Assembly (NCBI RefSeq): GCF_900130005.1
Contig: NZ_FQXP01000003.1
Location: forward strand, 186,001-250,000
Length of the DNA stretch: 64,000 bases
Origin: Clostridium collagenovorans DSM 3089
GTDB taxonomy: Bacteria > Bacillota > Clostridia > Clostridiales > Clostridiaceae
Direction of reading: 5' to 3'
Below the pieces are notes generated by a model, which saw only the letters and a list, made by a program, of their open reading frames with translations, ran no database searches and was not told where the DNA came from. Position numbers and translations under genes: made by a program. Every line of letters starts with the position of its first letter. Position 1 is the stretch's first letter. This document shows positions 51,377 through 60,523 of this stretch, in pieces.

Positions 51377-52558
51377 ATGAAAAAGCACGTTTACATGGAT
51401 CATGCAGCTACAACATACACTAAGCCAGAAGTTTTAGAGGAGATGCTTCCATACTTTACAACATATTATGGAAACCCTTCTTCAATATACTCTTTATCAA
51501 GAGAAACTAAAAAAGCCTTAGATAAGTCTAGAGATAGAGTTGCTAAAGCAATAAATGCAGAAAGTAATGAAATTTACTTTACTGGTGGTGGTTCAGAAGC
51601 AGATAACTGGGCAATCAAAGGTATAGCAAATGCATATAGAGATAAAGGTAATCACATTATAACAACAAACATTGAACACCATGCAGTGTTACATGCTTGT
51701 GAATATCTTGAGAAACATGGATTTGAAGTTACATACTTACCAGTGGATAAAGAAGGATTTGTTAGTGTAGAGGACTTCAAAAATGCAATAAAAGAAAATA
51801 CTATATTAGCAACAATAATGTTTGCTAACAATGAAATAGGTACTATAGAACCAATAAAAGAAATAGGGGCTATATGTAAAGAAAAGAAAATAATATTCCA
51901 TACAGATGCGGTTCAGGCTGTTGGTCATATACCTGTAGATGTTAAGGAAATGAATATAGATGCTTTATCAATGGCAGCACATAAATTTTATGGGCCAAAG
52001 GGTGTAGGTGCTTTATACCTTAGAAAAGGAATAAAAATACATAATTTAGTTCATGGAGGAGGCCAAGAAAGAGCAAGAAGAGCAGGAACTGAAAATGTTG
52101 CTGGAATAGTTGGTCTTGGTAAAGCTCTAGAATTAGCTACAGAGCATATGGAAGAGCATAACGCTAAAATGACTAAATTAAGAGATAAATTAATAAATGA
52201 ATTATTAAAGGTTCCTTACACTAGATTAAATGGACCTAGAGAAAATAGATTACCAGGTAATGCTAATATATGTTTTGAATTCATAGAAGGAGAATCAATA
52301 TTATTATTACTTGATGCAAATGGAATAGCAGCTTCAAGTGGTAGTGCATGTACTTCAGGTTCATTAGATCCTTCACACGTACTTTTAGCTTTAGGATTGC
52401 CTCATGAAATAGCTCATGGATCTTTAAGATTAAGTATAGGTGATGAAACTACAGAGGAAGAAGTAAATCATGTTTTAGAGGTTGTACCACAAATAATAAC
52501 TAGATTAAGAGATATGTCACCACTATGGGATACTTTTAATAAGAAGGGAGAAAAATAA
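51377..52558 (+). CDS. iscS: Cysteine desulfurase
   Basis: 393 aa PLP enzyme that takes sulfur from cysteine for Fe-S clusters and thio-tRNA. VYMDHAATTYTKPEVLEEM opens the protein; HTDAVQAVGH and the PLP-lysine site SMAAHKFYGPKG follow; the active-site cysteine lies in SSGSACTSGS. The NifS/IscS length and motifs are complete. AAGGAGAG precedes the ATG. It sits in the order iscR-iscS-iscU-mnmA, so it supplies sulfur both to IscU and to MnmA. Confidence 0.97.
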   Translation: MKKHVYMDHAATTYTKPEVLEEMLPYFTTYYGNPSSIYSLSRETKKALDKSRDRVAKAINAESNEIYFTGGGSEADNWAIKGIANAYRDKGNHIITTNIEHHAVLHACEYLEKHGFEVTYLPVDKEGFVSVEDFKNAIKENTILATIMFANNEIGTIEPIKEIGAICKEKKIIFHTDAVQAVGHIPVDVKEMNIDALSMAAHKFYGPKGVGALYLRKGIKIHNLVHGGGQERARRAGTENVAGIVGLGKALELATEHMEEHNAKMTKLRDKLINELLKVPYTRLNGPRENRLPGNANICFEFIEGESILLLLDANGIAASSGSACTSGSLDPSHVLLALGLPHEIAHGSLRLSIGDETTEEEVNHVLEVVPQIITRLRDMSPLWDTFNKKGEK

Positions 52559-52560
52559 TT

Positions 52561-52992
52561 ATGATATACAGCGATAAAGTTATGGACCATTTTACAAACC
52601 CAAGAAATGTTGGAGAAATTGAAGACGCAAATGGTATTGGAGAAGTAGGAAATGCTAAATGCGGAGATATAATGAGAATTTACCTAAAGGTTGAAGATGA
52701 TATAATTCAAGATGTTAAATTTAAAACTTTTGGATGTGGTTCTGCTATAGCTTCTTCAAGTATGGCTACTGAATTAATAAAAGGTAAGTCAATAGATGAA
52801 GCTTGGGAATTAACAAATAAAGCAGTTGCAGAGGCTTTAGATGGACTTCCACCAGTAAAAATGCACTGTTCAGTTTTAGCAGAAGAAGCAATTCATAAAG
52901 CTATCAATGATTACAGAAATAAAACAGGTCTTGAAGTGTGGGATTATGAAGAGCATGATGATATTCATGATCATGTACATGGAGATGAGTAG
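52561..52992 (+). CDS. iscU: IscU/NifU-type Fe-S scaffold protein
   Basis: 143 aa scaffold on which IscS builds Fe-S clusters. MIYSDKVMDHFTNPRNVGEIEDANGIGEVGNAKCGDIM and KFKTFGCGSAIASSSM hold the first two cluster cysteines, and MHCSVLAEEAIHKAI the third. An added tail of about 18 residues is rich in His and Asp (EHDDIHDHVHGDE) and may bind metal. The start is 2 bp after the iscS stop. A close second copy lies at 54238. Confidence 0.95.
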   Translation: MIYSDKVMDHFTNPRNVGEIEDANGIGEVGNAKCGDIMRIYLKVEDDIIQDVKFKTFGCGSAIASSSMATELIKGKSIDEAWELTNKAVAEALDGLPPVKMHCSVLAEEAIHKAINDYRNKTGLEVWDYEEHDDIHDHVHGDE

Positions 52993-53006
52993 AATATACT
53001 AATTTT

Positions 53007-53048
53007 AAGCCCTTCTTAAATTAAAGTTTAAGTAGGGCTTTGATTTTA
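53007..53048 (+). terminator. Terminator-like hairpin between iscU and mnmA
   Basis: AAGCCCTTCTTAAA at 53007-53020 pairs with TTTAAGTAGGGCTT at 53027-53040 (one mismatch), followed by T-rich DNA. It could reduce read-through from iscRSU into mnmA. Confidence 0.65.
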
Positions 53049-53107
53049 TTTGAATTTTGAAGTACAATAAAATATCAACAGAAAAAATAAGAGATAGGTG
53101 ATAAATA

Positions 53108-54184
53108 ATGAAAAAGAAAGTTGTTATCGGTATGAGTGGTGGAGTAGATAGTTCAGTTGCAGCCTACCTTTTAAAGAAGCAAGGCTATGAAGTCATAGGA
53201 ATTATGATGAAACTAGCACCAGATGATCCTGATTATGCAGAAAATGAGGGTGGTTGTTGCTCTTTATCAGCAGCTAATGATGCAAGAAGAGTAGCGGACA
53301 TTTTAGATATACCTTTTTACGTTATGAACTTTAAAAAGCCTTTTAAAGAAAAAGTTATAGATAATTTTATTGATGAATATTTAGAAGGTAGAACACCTAA
53401 TCCATGTGTACAATGTAATAAGCATATAAAATTTGCAGACTTTTTACAAAAGGCTCAAGCATTAGGTGCGGATTATGTTGCTACTGGACATTATGCACAA
53501 ATAATAAATGAAGATGGTAGATATTTACTTAAAAGAGGCGTAGATGATAAGAAGGATCAAACATATATGCTATATAATTTAACACAGGAGCAATTAGCAC
53601 ATACACTAATGCCTTGTGGTGAATATAATAAAACGGAAATAAGGGCTATAGCAGAAGAAATAGGATTACATGTTTTTAGAAAGAAAGATAGCCAAGAAAT
53701 TTGTTTTGTACCTGATAATAATCATGGAAACTTTATAATTAAGAATATTAAGGATAAAGTGAAACCAGGCAAATTTGTAGATAAATACGGTAAGATATTG
53801 GGTGAGCATAAAGGAATAGTTTATTATACAATTGGTCAAAGAAAAGGTTTAGGTATAGCCGTAGGAAGACCTGTTTTTGTAACAGGTATAGATGCTAAAA
53901 ATAATACAGTTATTTTAGGTGATGAAGAAGATATATTTAAGACAGATTTAATAGCTAAGGATTTAAACTTTATAAGCTTTGAAAAGCTTACAGAACCTTT
54001 AGAAGTTGAGGCTAAAATTAGATATTCCGCTAAGATGTATAGCGCCGTAATCTATCCATTAGAAGATGGTAGAGTAAAAGTTAGCTTTAAGGAAAAACAA
54101 AGAGCTAGTACAAAGGGGCAATCAGTGGTGTTTTATAAGGATGACTTTATAGTTGGTGGCGGAATAATCGATGAAGTGCTATAA
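53108..54184 (+). CDS. mnmA: tRNA-specific 2-thiouridylase
   Basis: 358 aa. MnmA thiolates U34 of Lys, Glu and Gln tRNAs with sulfur passed from a cysteine desulfurase. The PP-loop GMSGGVDSSVAA is at residues 7-18, and the catalytic cysteine pair lies in NPCVQCNKHIKF and DSQEICFVPD. Its place beside iscS gives the sulfur source. GATAGGTGA lies before the ATG. A second IscU gene starts 53 bp downstream with no terminator between. Confidence 0.96.
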   Translation: MKKKVVIGMSGGVDSSVAAYLLKKQGYEVIGIMMKLAPDDPDYAENEGGCCSLSAANDARRVADILDIPFYVMNFKKPFKEKVIDNFIDEYLEGRTPNPCVQCNKHIKFADFLQKAQALGADYVATGHYAQIINEDGRYLLKRGVDDKKDQTYMLYNLTQEQLAHTLMPCGEYNKTEIRAIAEEIGLHVFRKKDSQEICFVPDNNHGNFIIKNIKDKVKPGKFVDKYGKILGEHKGIVYYTIGQRKGLGIAVGRPVFVTGIDAKNNTVILGDEEDIFKTDLIAKDLNFISFEKLTEPLEVEAKIRYSAKMYSAVIYPLEDGRVKVSFKEKQRASTKGQSVVFYKDDFIVGGGIIDEVL

Positions 54185-54237
54185 TGTAATTGATATTATA
54201 ATTTAACATTTCAGAAAATTTTAAGGGGATGAAAAAA

Positions 54238-54651
54238 GTGGAATATAGTGATAAAGTTTTAGAACATTTTTATAGTCCAAGAAATGTAGGAATACTTGTA
54301 GATGCAAATGGTGTTGGAGAAGAAGGAGACGCTAATTGCGGTGACGTTATGAAGATGTATCTTAAAATAGAAGATAATATTATTAGGGATGTACGGTTTA
54401 AAGCTTTTGGATGTGGTTCAGCTATAGCCACTGCTAGCATAGCTACAGAGTTAGTTAAAGGAAAGAGCTTAGAAGAAGCATGGAAAATAACTAATAAGTC
54501 AGTAATAGAGGCTTTAGATGGACTTCCAGCTGAAAAAATACATTGTTCTGTATTGGCAGAGCAAACTATTCATGCAGCTATTAATAACTATAGATCTAAG
54601 GAAGGCTTAGAGCTTTGGGAAGATAAATATAAACATGTAGCAGAACACTAA
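54238..54651 (+). CDS. Second IscU/NifU-type scaffold (paralogue)
   Basis: 137 aa, closely similar to the IscU at 52561: YSDKVLEHFYSPRNVGILVDANGVGEEGDANCGDVM, RFKAFGCGSAIATASIATELVKGKSLEEAW and IHCSVLAEQTIHAAI, with all three cluster cysteines kept. It differs mainly in its tail, which lacks the His/Asp-rich end. AAGGGG at 54223-54228 touches ATG 54229 but is 9 bp from GTG 54238, so the GTG is preferred. A local duplication around mnmA is likely. Confidence 0.9.
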   Translation: MEYSDKVLEHFYSPRNVGILVDANGVGEEGDANCGDVMKMYLKIEDNIIRDVRFKAFGCGSAIATASIATELVKGKSLEEAWKITNKSVIEALDGLPAEKIHCSVLAEQTIHAAINNYRSKEGLELWEDKYKHVAEH

Positions 54652-54718
54652 AATCTAAGTTTATCTATAGTCATGTAAAGTATATAAAATTAAATTTTAC
54701 ATAAAGAATTAAGTATTA

Positions 54719-54756
54719 AAAAGAGTCTTTTAAATAAGGCTCTTTTGTTTTTTTTG
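54719..54756 (+). terminator. Terminator of the isc region
   Basis: AAAGAGTC pairs with GGCTCTTT, followed by a long T run (54745-54755). Confidence 0.82.
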
Positions 54757-54836
54757 TATAAATTTACATTGATTGAGCAAAATAGAATATATATTTGATA
54801 ATTTATATGAAATTTCATATGAAAGAGATGATGAGA

Positions 54837-55355
54837 ATGTATAGAAGAAAAGATTTTGTGTTTATGAATGTTCTTAACTTAAAAGGCAAAAAGATAGGGT
54901 ATATAAAGGAATTATTAATAGATTGTAATAAAAATAAAGTTATAGGTTTTGCAGTAGCAAACCAAGGAATGTTTTCTAAGGATATTAGCGTATTAATTAA
55001 AGATGTAATATATCATAATAAAGATATTATAATAAAGAATTTTACAAAGGAAAGTTATTATAGTTTTGATAAACTTGAGGATATGGATGTAGTTGATTTG
55101 AATGGTGATATTTTAGGACTTGTAAAAGACATTATCTTTGATGAAGAAAGCTTTGTTATTAAGGGGGTAGTAGTATCTACGGGTATTATTAGAGACTTTA
55201 CTAAGGGTAAAAAAATATTGCTTATGAAAAACCTATTAATAGGTGATGAAAATATACTTTATTACTCAAGAGGAGATGAAATCCAATTTTCAAGTAGAGC
55301 TCATAAAATAAGTAAATTTGATGAAGAGTGTGTGGTAAAGAATGAAAAATCATAA
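54837..55355 (+). CDS. PRC-barrel domain protein
   Basis: About 172 aa, soluble. Two PRC-barrel-like units: KDFVFMNVLNLKGKKIGYIKELLIDCNKNKVIGFAV and EDMDVVDLNGDILGLVKDIIFDEESFVIKGVVV. Such barrels bind RNA or protein partners. The start is uncertain; ATG 54837 with AGAGATGA upstream fits best, while ATGs at 54819 and the TTG at 54795 are possible. Its 3' end overlaps the next gene by 14 bp, a frequent PRC-barrel/AI-2E pairing. Function unknown. Confidence 0.83.
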   Translation: MYRRKDFVFMNVLNLKGKKIGYIKELLIDCNKNKVIGFAVANQGMFSKDISVLIKDVIYHNKDIIIKNFTKESYYSFDKLEDMDVVDLNGDILGLVKDIIFDEESFVIKGVVVSTGIIRDFTKGKKILLMKNLLIGDENILYYSRGDEIQFSSRAHKISKFDEECVVKNEKS

Positions 55356-56355
55356 TAAGAAGATTTTAAAAATGACCTTAGTTTCTTTGGGACTTCTTCT
55401 TGTAGCTTATGTACTATATAAATGGGAGTTTTCAAGAAATTTAATAAATGTTATATTTATGTCCTTTGTAATATCATATTTTCTAAAACCTGCTTATTTA
55501 AAGTTAATTGAAATTGGAATAGATAAAAGATTATCAGCAGCTATAATGATTATTGTATTACTACTTATATTTGTAATATGTTTTTCTATAATTATACCTA
55601 TGATTGTAAAAGATAGTAACAATATTTTAAATACTGTGGAAGAAATAAGAGCATATTTTATGAATTTAATAAGTAAAGTTCCTATTTTAAATCAAAGTAA
55701 TATAGTTGAGCTTATAATGGAGAAGGCTTCAGTCTTAGGTTCGGTATTTCTAGAAAGAGTCTTTAATGGTGTAATAGAATTTGGAGAAAATGCTTTTTTA
55801 TATTGTTTAATACCTATATTGATTTACTATTTTTTAGCAGATAGAGATGCTATGGGTAATAAAATACTGCTTATATTTCCAGTTAATAAAAGACAATTAA
55901 TGAAAGAGGTATATAGTGATATAGATAAAATATTAAGTAGGTATATAATGAGCCAATTGTTATTATGCATTATAATAGGTATGCTTACTTTAATTGTATT
56001 ATTAACCTTAGGTGTTAAGTATGCTTTTATACTTTCTATCATAAATGGAGTATTCAATATAATACCCTATTTTGGACCTGTTTTTGGAGCTATACCTGCA
56101 GTATTAAGTGCATTGCTTATATCTCCTCAAAAGGCTATATGGACCTTAATTTTATTAGTTATATTGCAACAAGCAGAGGGAGATATTATTTCACCTAAAA
56201 TAATAGGGGAAACAGTTAGTATGCATCCTTTAATTATTTTAGTATTACTTATAATAGGTGGAGAACTAGGTGGACTTTTAGGAATGGTTATAGCTGTACC
56301 TATAGGTGTTGTTATAAAAGTTATTTATAATGATTTAAACTATTACTTGTTTTAA
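55342..56355 (+). CDS. AI-2E/PerM-family membrane transporter
   Basis: 337 aa with about eight membrane segments. VIFMSFVISYFLKPAYLKL, FYCLIPILIYYFLADRD-like sequence, the GxxNxIPYFGPxxGAIPA stretch (GVFNIIPYFGPVFGAIPAVL), and EGDIISPKIIGETVSMHPLIILVLLIIGGELGG are typical. Family members export or exchange small molecules or ions; the substrate is not known here. Translation is probably coupled to the PRC-barrel gene through the 14-bp overlap. Confidence 0.92.
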   Translation: MKNHNKKILKMTLVSLGLLLVAYVLYKWEFSRNLINVIFMSFVISYFLKPAYLKLIEIGIDKRLSAAIMIIVLLLIFVICFSIIIPMIVKDSNNILNTVEEIRAYFMNLISKVPILNQSNIVELIMEKASVLGSVFLERVFNGVIEFGENAFLYCLIPILIYYFLADRDAMGNKILLIFPVNKRQLMKEVYSDIDKILSRYIMSQLLLCIIIGMLTLIVLLTLGVKYAFILSIINGVFNIIPYFGPVFGAIPAVLSALLISPQKAIWTLILLVILQQAEGDIISPKIIGETVSMHPLIILVLLIIGGELGGLLGMVIAVPIGVVIKVIYNDLNYYLF

Positions 56356-56417
56356 TAAAAGGCACTTTGAAAATTTGTGCAAAGCCTCAGATATGGTGAT
56401 ATCAAAGGTATAAAATA

Positions 56418-56446
56418 TTGACATAAGTATTAATTTTTTTTATAAT
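56418..56446 (+). promoter_or_regulatory. Consensus sigma-A promoter of alaS
   Basis: TTGACA at 56418-56423 and TATAAT at 56441-56446 with an exact 17-bp spacer: a perfect match. The leader from about 56453 to 56630 contains a long imperfect stem (ACAAAAG near 56468 with CTTTTGT near 56512) but no T-box sequence. Confidence 0.88.
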
Positions 56447-56630
56447 CGAAATAACTAATAGTAAGAAAACAAAAGATTTATATTCATTATTATATTGTAG
56501 TAATGATAACTTTTGTCTCATTTCGAGGTGAAAGTTTTTTTTCTTAAAAGCACTTATTTAAGAGTACATATGAGAGTATTATTATGTATAATTAATAGAA
56601 TAGATACTACTAGGTTGGAGGAGAGATATT

Positions 56631-59270
56631 ATGAGAACTATGGGAGCAAATGAGATTAGAAAATCTTATTTAGAGTTCTTTGAAGGAAAAGGTCATTTGG
56701 TTTTACCTAGCTTTTCTTTAGTACCAAAGAATGATAAAAGTTTATTATTAATAAACGCAGGTATGACACCTATGAAACCTTATTTTACAGGTTTACAAGT
56801 GCCACCAAGTAAGAGAGTAACAACTTGCCAAAAGTGTATAAGAACAGGTGATGTTGAGAATGTAGGAAAGACTTCTAGACACGCAACCTTCTTTGAAATG
56901 TTAGGGAACTTCTCTTTTGGAGATTATTTTAAAGGAGAAGTAATTCCATGGGCATGGGAGTACATAACAGAAGTTTTAGAAATTCCAAAGGATAAATTAT
57001 ATGTAACAATATATTTAGATGACGATGAAGCTTTTGATATTTGGACTACAAAAACTGATGTAGATCCTTCAAGAATTTTTAGATTAGGAAAAGAAGATAA
57101 CTTCTGGGAACATGGAAATGGACCTTGTGGACCATGTTCAGAAATACACTTTGATAGAGGTGCCGGAAAAATAACTACAGCTGAAGAATTTATGAAAGCT
57201 TCAGATGAAGATAAAGTTATTGAGTTCTGGAACTTAGTATTTACTCAATTTAATAGAGAAGAAGATGGAACATATTCTAATTTAGAAAATCCTAATATTG
57301 ATACAGGTATGGGATTAGAAAGAATAGCAACTATTATGCAAGGTGTTGAAAACATTTTTGAAATAGATACTATGCAAAATATATTAAAAGCAGTATGTGA
57401 TAGAGCTAAGGTTGAGTATAAGAAGGATAAAAGCCTAGACACATCAATAAGAATAGTTACTGATCATATAAGAAGTATTGCTTTTATGATAACTGATGGA
57501 ATTTTACCTTCAAATGAAGGAAGAGGCTATGTTTTAAGAAGATTATTAAGAAGAGCGGCTAGACATGGAAGAGTTTTAGGATTAAATGAAAATTTCTTGT
57601 TTGAATTATGTGATGTAGTTATAAATAATTCGGGAGATGCATATCCTGAGTTAAAAGAAAAAGCGGATTATATAAAGAAAGTTATAAAATTAGAAGAAGA
57701 AAGATTTACTGAAACTATTGATGCTGGTACGGAAATATTAAATGGCTTTATTGAAGAAATGACTAAGGAAAATGAGGATACTTTATCTGGAGATAAGGTG
57801 TTTAAATTATATGATACTTATGGATTCCCAGTTGAATTAACAGAAGAGATTCTTGAGGAAAAAGGATTGAAACTAGATGCAGAGGGCTTTAAAAAAGCTA
57901 TGCAGATTCAAAGGGAAACAGCAAGAGCTGCAAGAGGAGAGTCAAATTATTTAGGTAAAGAAGAATCAGTAATTGATAAAATAGATAATAACATAAGTAC
58001 AGAATTTAAAGGTTATGGTGATTTATCTTTAAACTCTAAGGTTATATCTTTAATCAAGGATGATGAATTTGTATCTGAACTTGAAAAAGGTGATAAGGGT
58101 ATAATTGTAGTGAATGAAACTCCATTTTATGCTGAAATGGGTGGTCAAGTAGGAGATCGTGGTGTTATTGAAGGCAAAAACTTTAAAGCTACTGTTTTAG
58201 ATTGTAAAAAGAATATGGGTGGTAAGATAATTCATTTTGTTGAAGTTATAGAAGGTAAAGTTCAAGAGAATGAAGAAATTACTTTAGTTGTAAACAATGA
58301 AAGAAGAAATGATGTGTGTAAAAACCATACAGCAACTCATATGCTTCATAAAGCTTTAAAAGAGGTCTTAGGTGAGCATGTTCATCAATCAGGTTCTCTT
58401 GTTACAGAAGAAAGATTAAGATTCGATTTTAACCATTTTGAGGCTATGACAGAGGATGAGATAGTTAAGGTTGAAAAATTAGTTAATGAAGAAATTATGA
58501 AAGCTTTAAATGTTAAAACTGATGTAATGACTATAGATGAGGCAAAATCAAGTGGAGCTGTTGCTCAATTTGATGATAAGTACTCAGATGAAGTAAGGGT
58601 TGTTTCAGTAGGAGATTTTAGTAAAGAATTATGTGGTGGAACTCACGTTTGTAATTCTGGAGAAATAGGATTATTTAAGATTTTAAGTGAGTCAGGTGTT
58701 GCAGCTGGTATAAGAAGAATTGAAGCTATAACAGGTAAAGCAGCGTTAAATCATGTTGAAAGTAAAAATCTTTTATTAAAAGAAATAACATCAACTTTAA
58801 AATGTGCTGAAAAGGATATAATTAATAAATTATTATCTCAGCTTTCAGAATTAAAAGCTAAAGATAAGGAAATAGCTGCATTAAAAGCTCAATTATCTAA
58901 GGGTGCAGAGGAAGAAATTTTAAATTCAGTTAAAGAGGTTAAAGGGGTAAAAACTATTGTTGCATCTTTAAAAGATGTGGATGGTAATGCTTTAAGAGAC
59001 TTAGCTGATAAATTAAGAGATAAATTAGTTGAAGGCTTTGTATTCCTAGGAAGTGAAGTAGATGGCAAGGTTATGTTTGTAGCTATGGCATCTAAGGGAG
59101 TAGTTTCTAAGGGTATACACTGTGGAAACATAATTAAAGAAGCAGCTAAGATTGCTGGTGGAGGCGGAGGCGGTAGACCTGATATGGCACAAGCTGGTGG
59201 TAAAGACGCTTCTAAATTACCAGAATCAATAGCTAAAGTAGAAGAGTTAGTGGATTTAATGATTAAATAA
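56631..59270 (+). CDS. alaS: Alanyl-tRNA synthetase
   Basis: 879 aa, full length. The class-II catalytic core opens with ANEIRKSYLEFFEGKGHLVLPSFSLVP. The editing domain has HTATHMLHKALKEVLGEHVHQSGS and the zinc/editing CGGTHVCNSGEIG. A C-terminal DHHA1 domain ends in GGGGGGRPDMAQAGG. It charges tRNA-Ala and clears Ser or Gly errors. GGAGGAG precedes the ATG. It heads the conserved block alaS-ireB-ruvX. Confidence 0.97.
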   Translation: MRTMGANEIRKSYLEFFEGKGHLVLPSFSLVPKNDKSLLLINAGMTPMKPYFTGLQVPPSKRVTTCQKCIRTGDVENVGKTSRHATFFEMLGNFSFGDYFKGEVIPWAWEYITEVLEIPKDKLYVTIYLDDDEAFDIWTTKTDVDPSRIFRLGKEDNFWEHGNGPCGPCSEIHFDRGAGKITTAEEFMKASDEDKVIEFWNLVFTQFNREEDGTYSNLENPNIDTGMGLERIATIMQGVENIFEIDTMQNILKAVCDRAKVEYKKDKSLDTSIRIVTDHIRSIAFMITDGILPSNEGRGYVLRRLLRRAARHGRVLGLNENFLFELCDVVINNSGDAYPELKEKADYIKKVIKLEEERFTETIDAGTEILNGFIEEMTKENEDTLSGDKVFKLYDTYGFPVELTEEILEEKGLKLDAEGFKKAMQIQRETARAARGESNYLGKEESVIDKIDNNISTEFKGYGDLSLNSKVISLIKDDEFVSELEKGDKGIIVVNETPFYAEMGGQVGDRGVIEGKNFKATVLDCKKNMGGKIIHFVEVIEGKVQENEEITLVVNNERRNDVCKNHTATHMLHKALKEVLGEHVHQSGSLVTEERLRFDFNHFEAMTEDEIVKVEKLVNEEIMKALNVKTDVMTIDEAKSSGAVAQFDDKYSDEVRVVSVGDFSKELCGGTHVCNSGEIGLFKILSESGVAAGIRRIEAITGKAALNHVESKNLLLKEITSTLKCAEKDIINKLLSQLSELKAKDKEIAALKAQLSKGAEEEILNSVKEVKGVKTIVASLKDVDGNALRDLADKLRDKLVEGFVFLGSEVDGKVMFVAMASKGVVSKGIHCGNIIKEAAKIAGGGGGGRPDMAQAGGKDASKLPESIAKVEELVDLMIK

Positions 59271-59368
59271 CAATTTAAAAATTTTGAAAACAAATCATTA
59301 AAACATTTCCACTTCTTTATAATATAAGTTATAATTAGTATATAAATGAAGAATAGAGGTGAGGTAAA

Positions 59369-59623
59369 GTGGGAGATAATCAAAATACAATGCAGTTCAA
59401 TGTTGTTAAGGACAAAAGTGATGTTACTAAAGCAATATTAACAGAAGTTTATAACTCATTATTAGAAAAAGGATATAACCCAGTGAATCAGTTAGTTGGT
59501 TATTTTATTTCAGGAGATCCTACTTATATTACTAACTATAACGGCGCAAGAGCTATGGTAAGAAAACTTGAAAGAGATGAGATATTAGAAGAGGTATTAA
59601 AAAATTATTTAGAAATAAAATAA
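59369..59623 (+). CDS. ireB: IreB-family regulatory phosphoprotein
   Basis: 84 aa. The family (formerly UPF0297) includes Enterococcus IreB, a target of the IreK Ser/Thr kinase that affects cephalosporin resistance. The N-terminal threonines (DKSDVTKAIL) and QLVGYFISGDPTYITNYNGARAMVRKLERDEI are typical. The start is GTG 59369 after GAGGTGAGG. The alaS-ireB-ruvX order is conserved in firmicutes. Confidence 0.93.
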   Translation: MGDNQNTMQFNVVKDKSDVTKAILTEVYNSLLEKGYNPVNQLVGYFISGDPTYITNYNGARAMVRKLERDEILEEVLKNYLEIK

Positions 59624-59646
59624 AAATGCCATTATGGCATTTTTAT
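59622..59646 (+). terminator. Terminator-like hairpin after ireB
   Basis: AAAATGCCA, TTA loop, TGGCATTTTT, then T-rich DNA. Confidence 0.75.
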
Positions 59647-59740
59647 TTTATATTTTAACTTTGTTGAAAAATATAAAATAAATAGAATATTTTAAATATA
59701 ATTGAGAAAATTAATATTAGAATAAACTTAGGAGTAATTA

Positions 59741-60154
59741 ATGAGAATTTTAGGATTAGATATTGGAGATAGAACTATAGGTGTTGCAATAAGTGATCCT
59801 TTGGGATTTACAGCGCAAGGAATAACTACAATTAGAAGAAGAAATGAAGAAAAAGATATAGAAGCTTTAAAAGAGATTTGTAATGAGTATTCAGTTGAAA
59901 CTATAGTTTCAGGTCTACCTAAAAATATGAATGGAACAATAGGAGAACAAGGAGAAAAGGTTCTTGCCTTTTGTGAAGTCATAAAGGAAAACTTAAATTT
60001 ACCTATTGAGATGTGGGACGAGAGATTAACTACTGTTGCAGCTCATAGGGTAATGCTAGAAGCGGACTTATCTAGGAAGAAAAGAAAGGGACTAGTAGAT
60101 AAAATAGCGGCTACGTATATTCTTCAAGGATATTTAGATAGAAAAAAATTTTAG
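59741..60154 (+). CDS. ruvX: RuvX/YqgF-type Holliday junction resolvase
   Basis: 137 aa RNase-H-fold nuclease family protein. RILGLDIGDRTIGVAISDPLG carries the first catalytic Asp. VSGLPKNMNGTIGEQGEKVLAF and MWDERLTTVAAHRVM follow, with the last Asp in GLVDKIAATYILQGYLD. Its role may be pre-16S rRNA processing or junction resolution. TAGGAG precedes the ATG. The DUF1292 gene follows after 11 bp. Confidence 0.95.
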   Translation: MRILGLDIGDRTIGVAISDPLGFTAQGITTIRRRNEEKDIEALKEICNEYSVETIVSGLPKNMNGTIGEQGEKVLAFCEVIKENLNLPIEMWDERLTTVAAHRVMLEADLSRKKRKGLVDKIAATYILQGYLDRKKF

Positions 60155-60165
60155 GAGGTAACCAC

Positions 60166-60426
60166 ATGGAAAATTTTGTAGAGAAAGTTACGTTATTTGA
60201 TGAGGATGGAAAAGAGGAGTTATTTGAAGTAATAACTAAATTAGATATTGAAGAAAAAGAATATCTAATTGTTGCTAAGGAAGATGAGGAAGAAGAGGCT
60301 ATTGCTTTAAGAATAGATAAAGATGAGAAGGGTGAAGAAATTCTTATGGTAGTACAAGATGACGTTGAATTTGCTATGGTTGCAGAAGCTTACGAAATAT
60401 TATTTTGTGAAGAAGAAGAGGAATAA
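60166..60426 (+). CDS. DUF1292 (YrzB-type) protein
   Basis: 86 aa, strongly acidic. It matches the DUF1292 pattern of a beta-rich core: VTLFDEDGKEELFEVITKLDIEEKEYLIVA, then EAIALRIDKDE and VEFAMVAEAYE, ending in a run of glutamates. AGGAGG lies before the ATG. It is linked to ruvX by 11 bp and conserved in this order across firmicutes. Function unknown. Confidence 0.92.
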   Translation: MENFVEKVTLFDEDGKEELFEVITKLDIEEKEYLIVAKEDEEEEAIALRIDKDEKGEEILMVVQDDVEFAMVAEAYEILFCEEEEE

Positions 60427-60450
60427 GAATTAACTACTAATGATTATCAA

Positions 60451-60479
60451 TTGACAGCAATGATTGAATGTATTAAACT
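60451..60479 (+). promoter_or_regulatory. Possible promoter of the fur gene
   Basis: TTGACA 60451-60456, 17 bp, TAAACT 60474-60479. ATTATCA just upstream (60442-60448) equals the right half of a Fur box, but the left half is poor, so autoregulation is only a suggestion. Confidence 0.4.
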
Positions 60480-60523
60480 ATATCTAAGTGAAATTTAAAT
60501 TGTTAATAATAAAGAGAGGTTTA

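Noticed and set aside
58889..59383. 164-codon open frame on the minus strand at the end of alaS
   Set aside because: It lies mostly antisense to the alaS C terminus; its proline run is the complement of the glycine run in AlaS. No supporting SD or homology.
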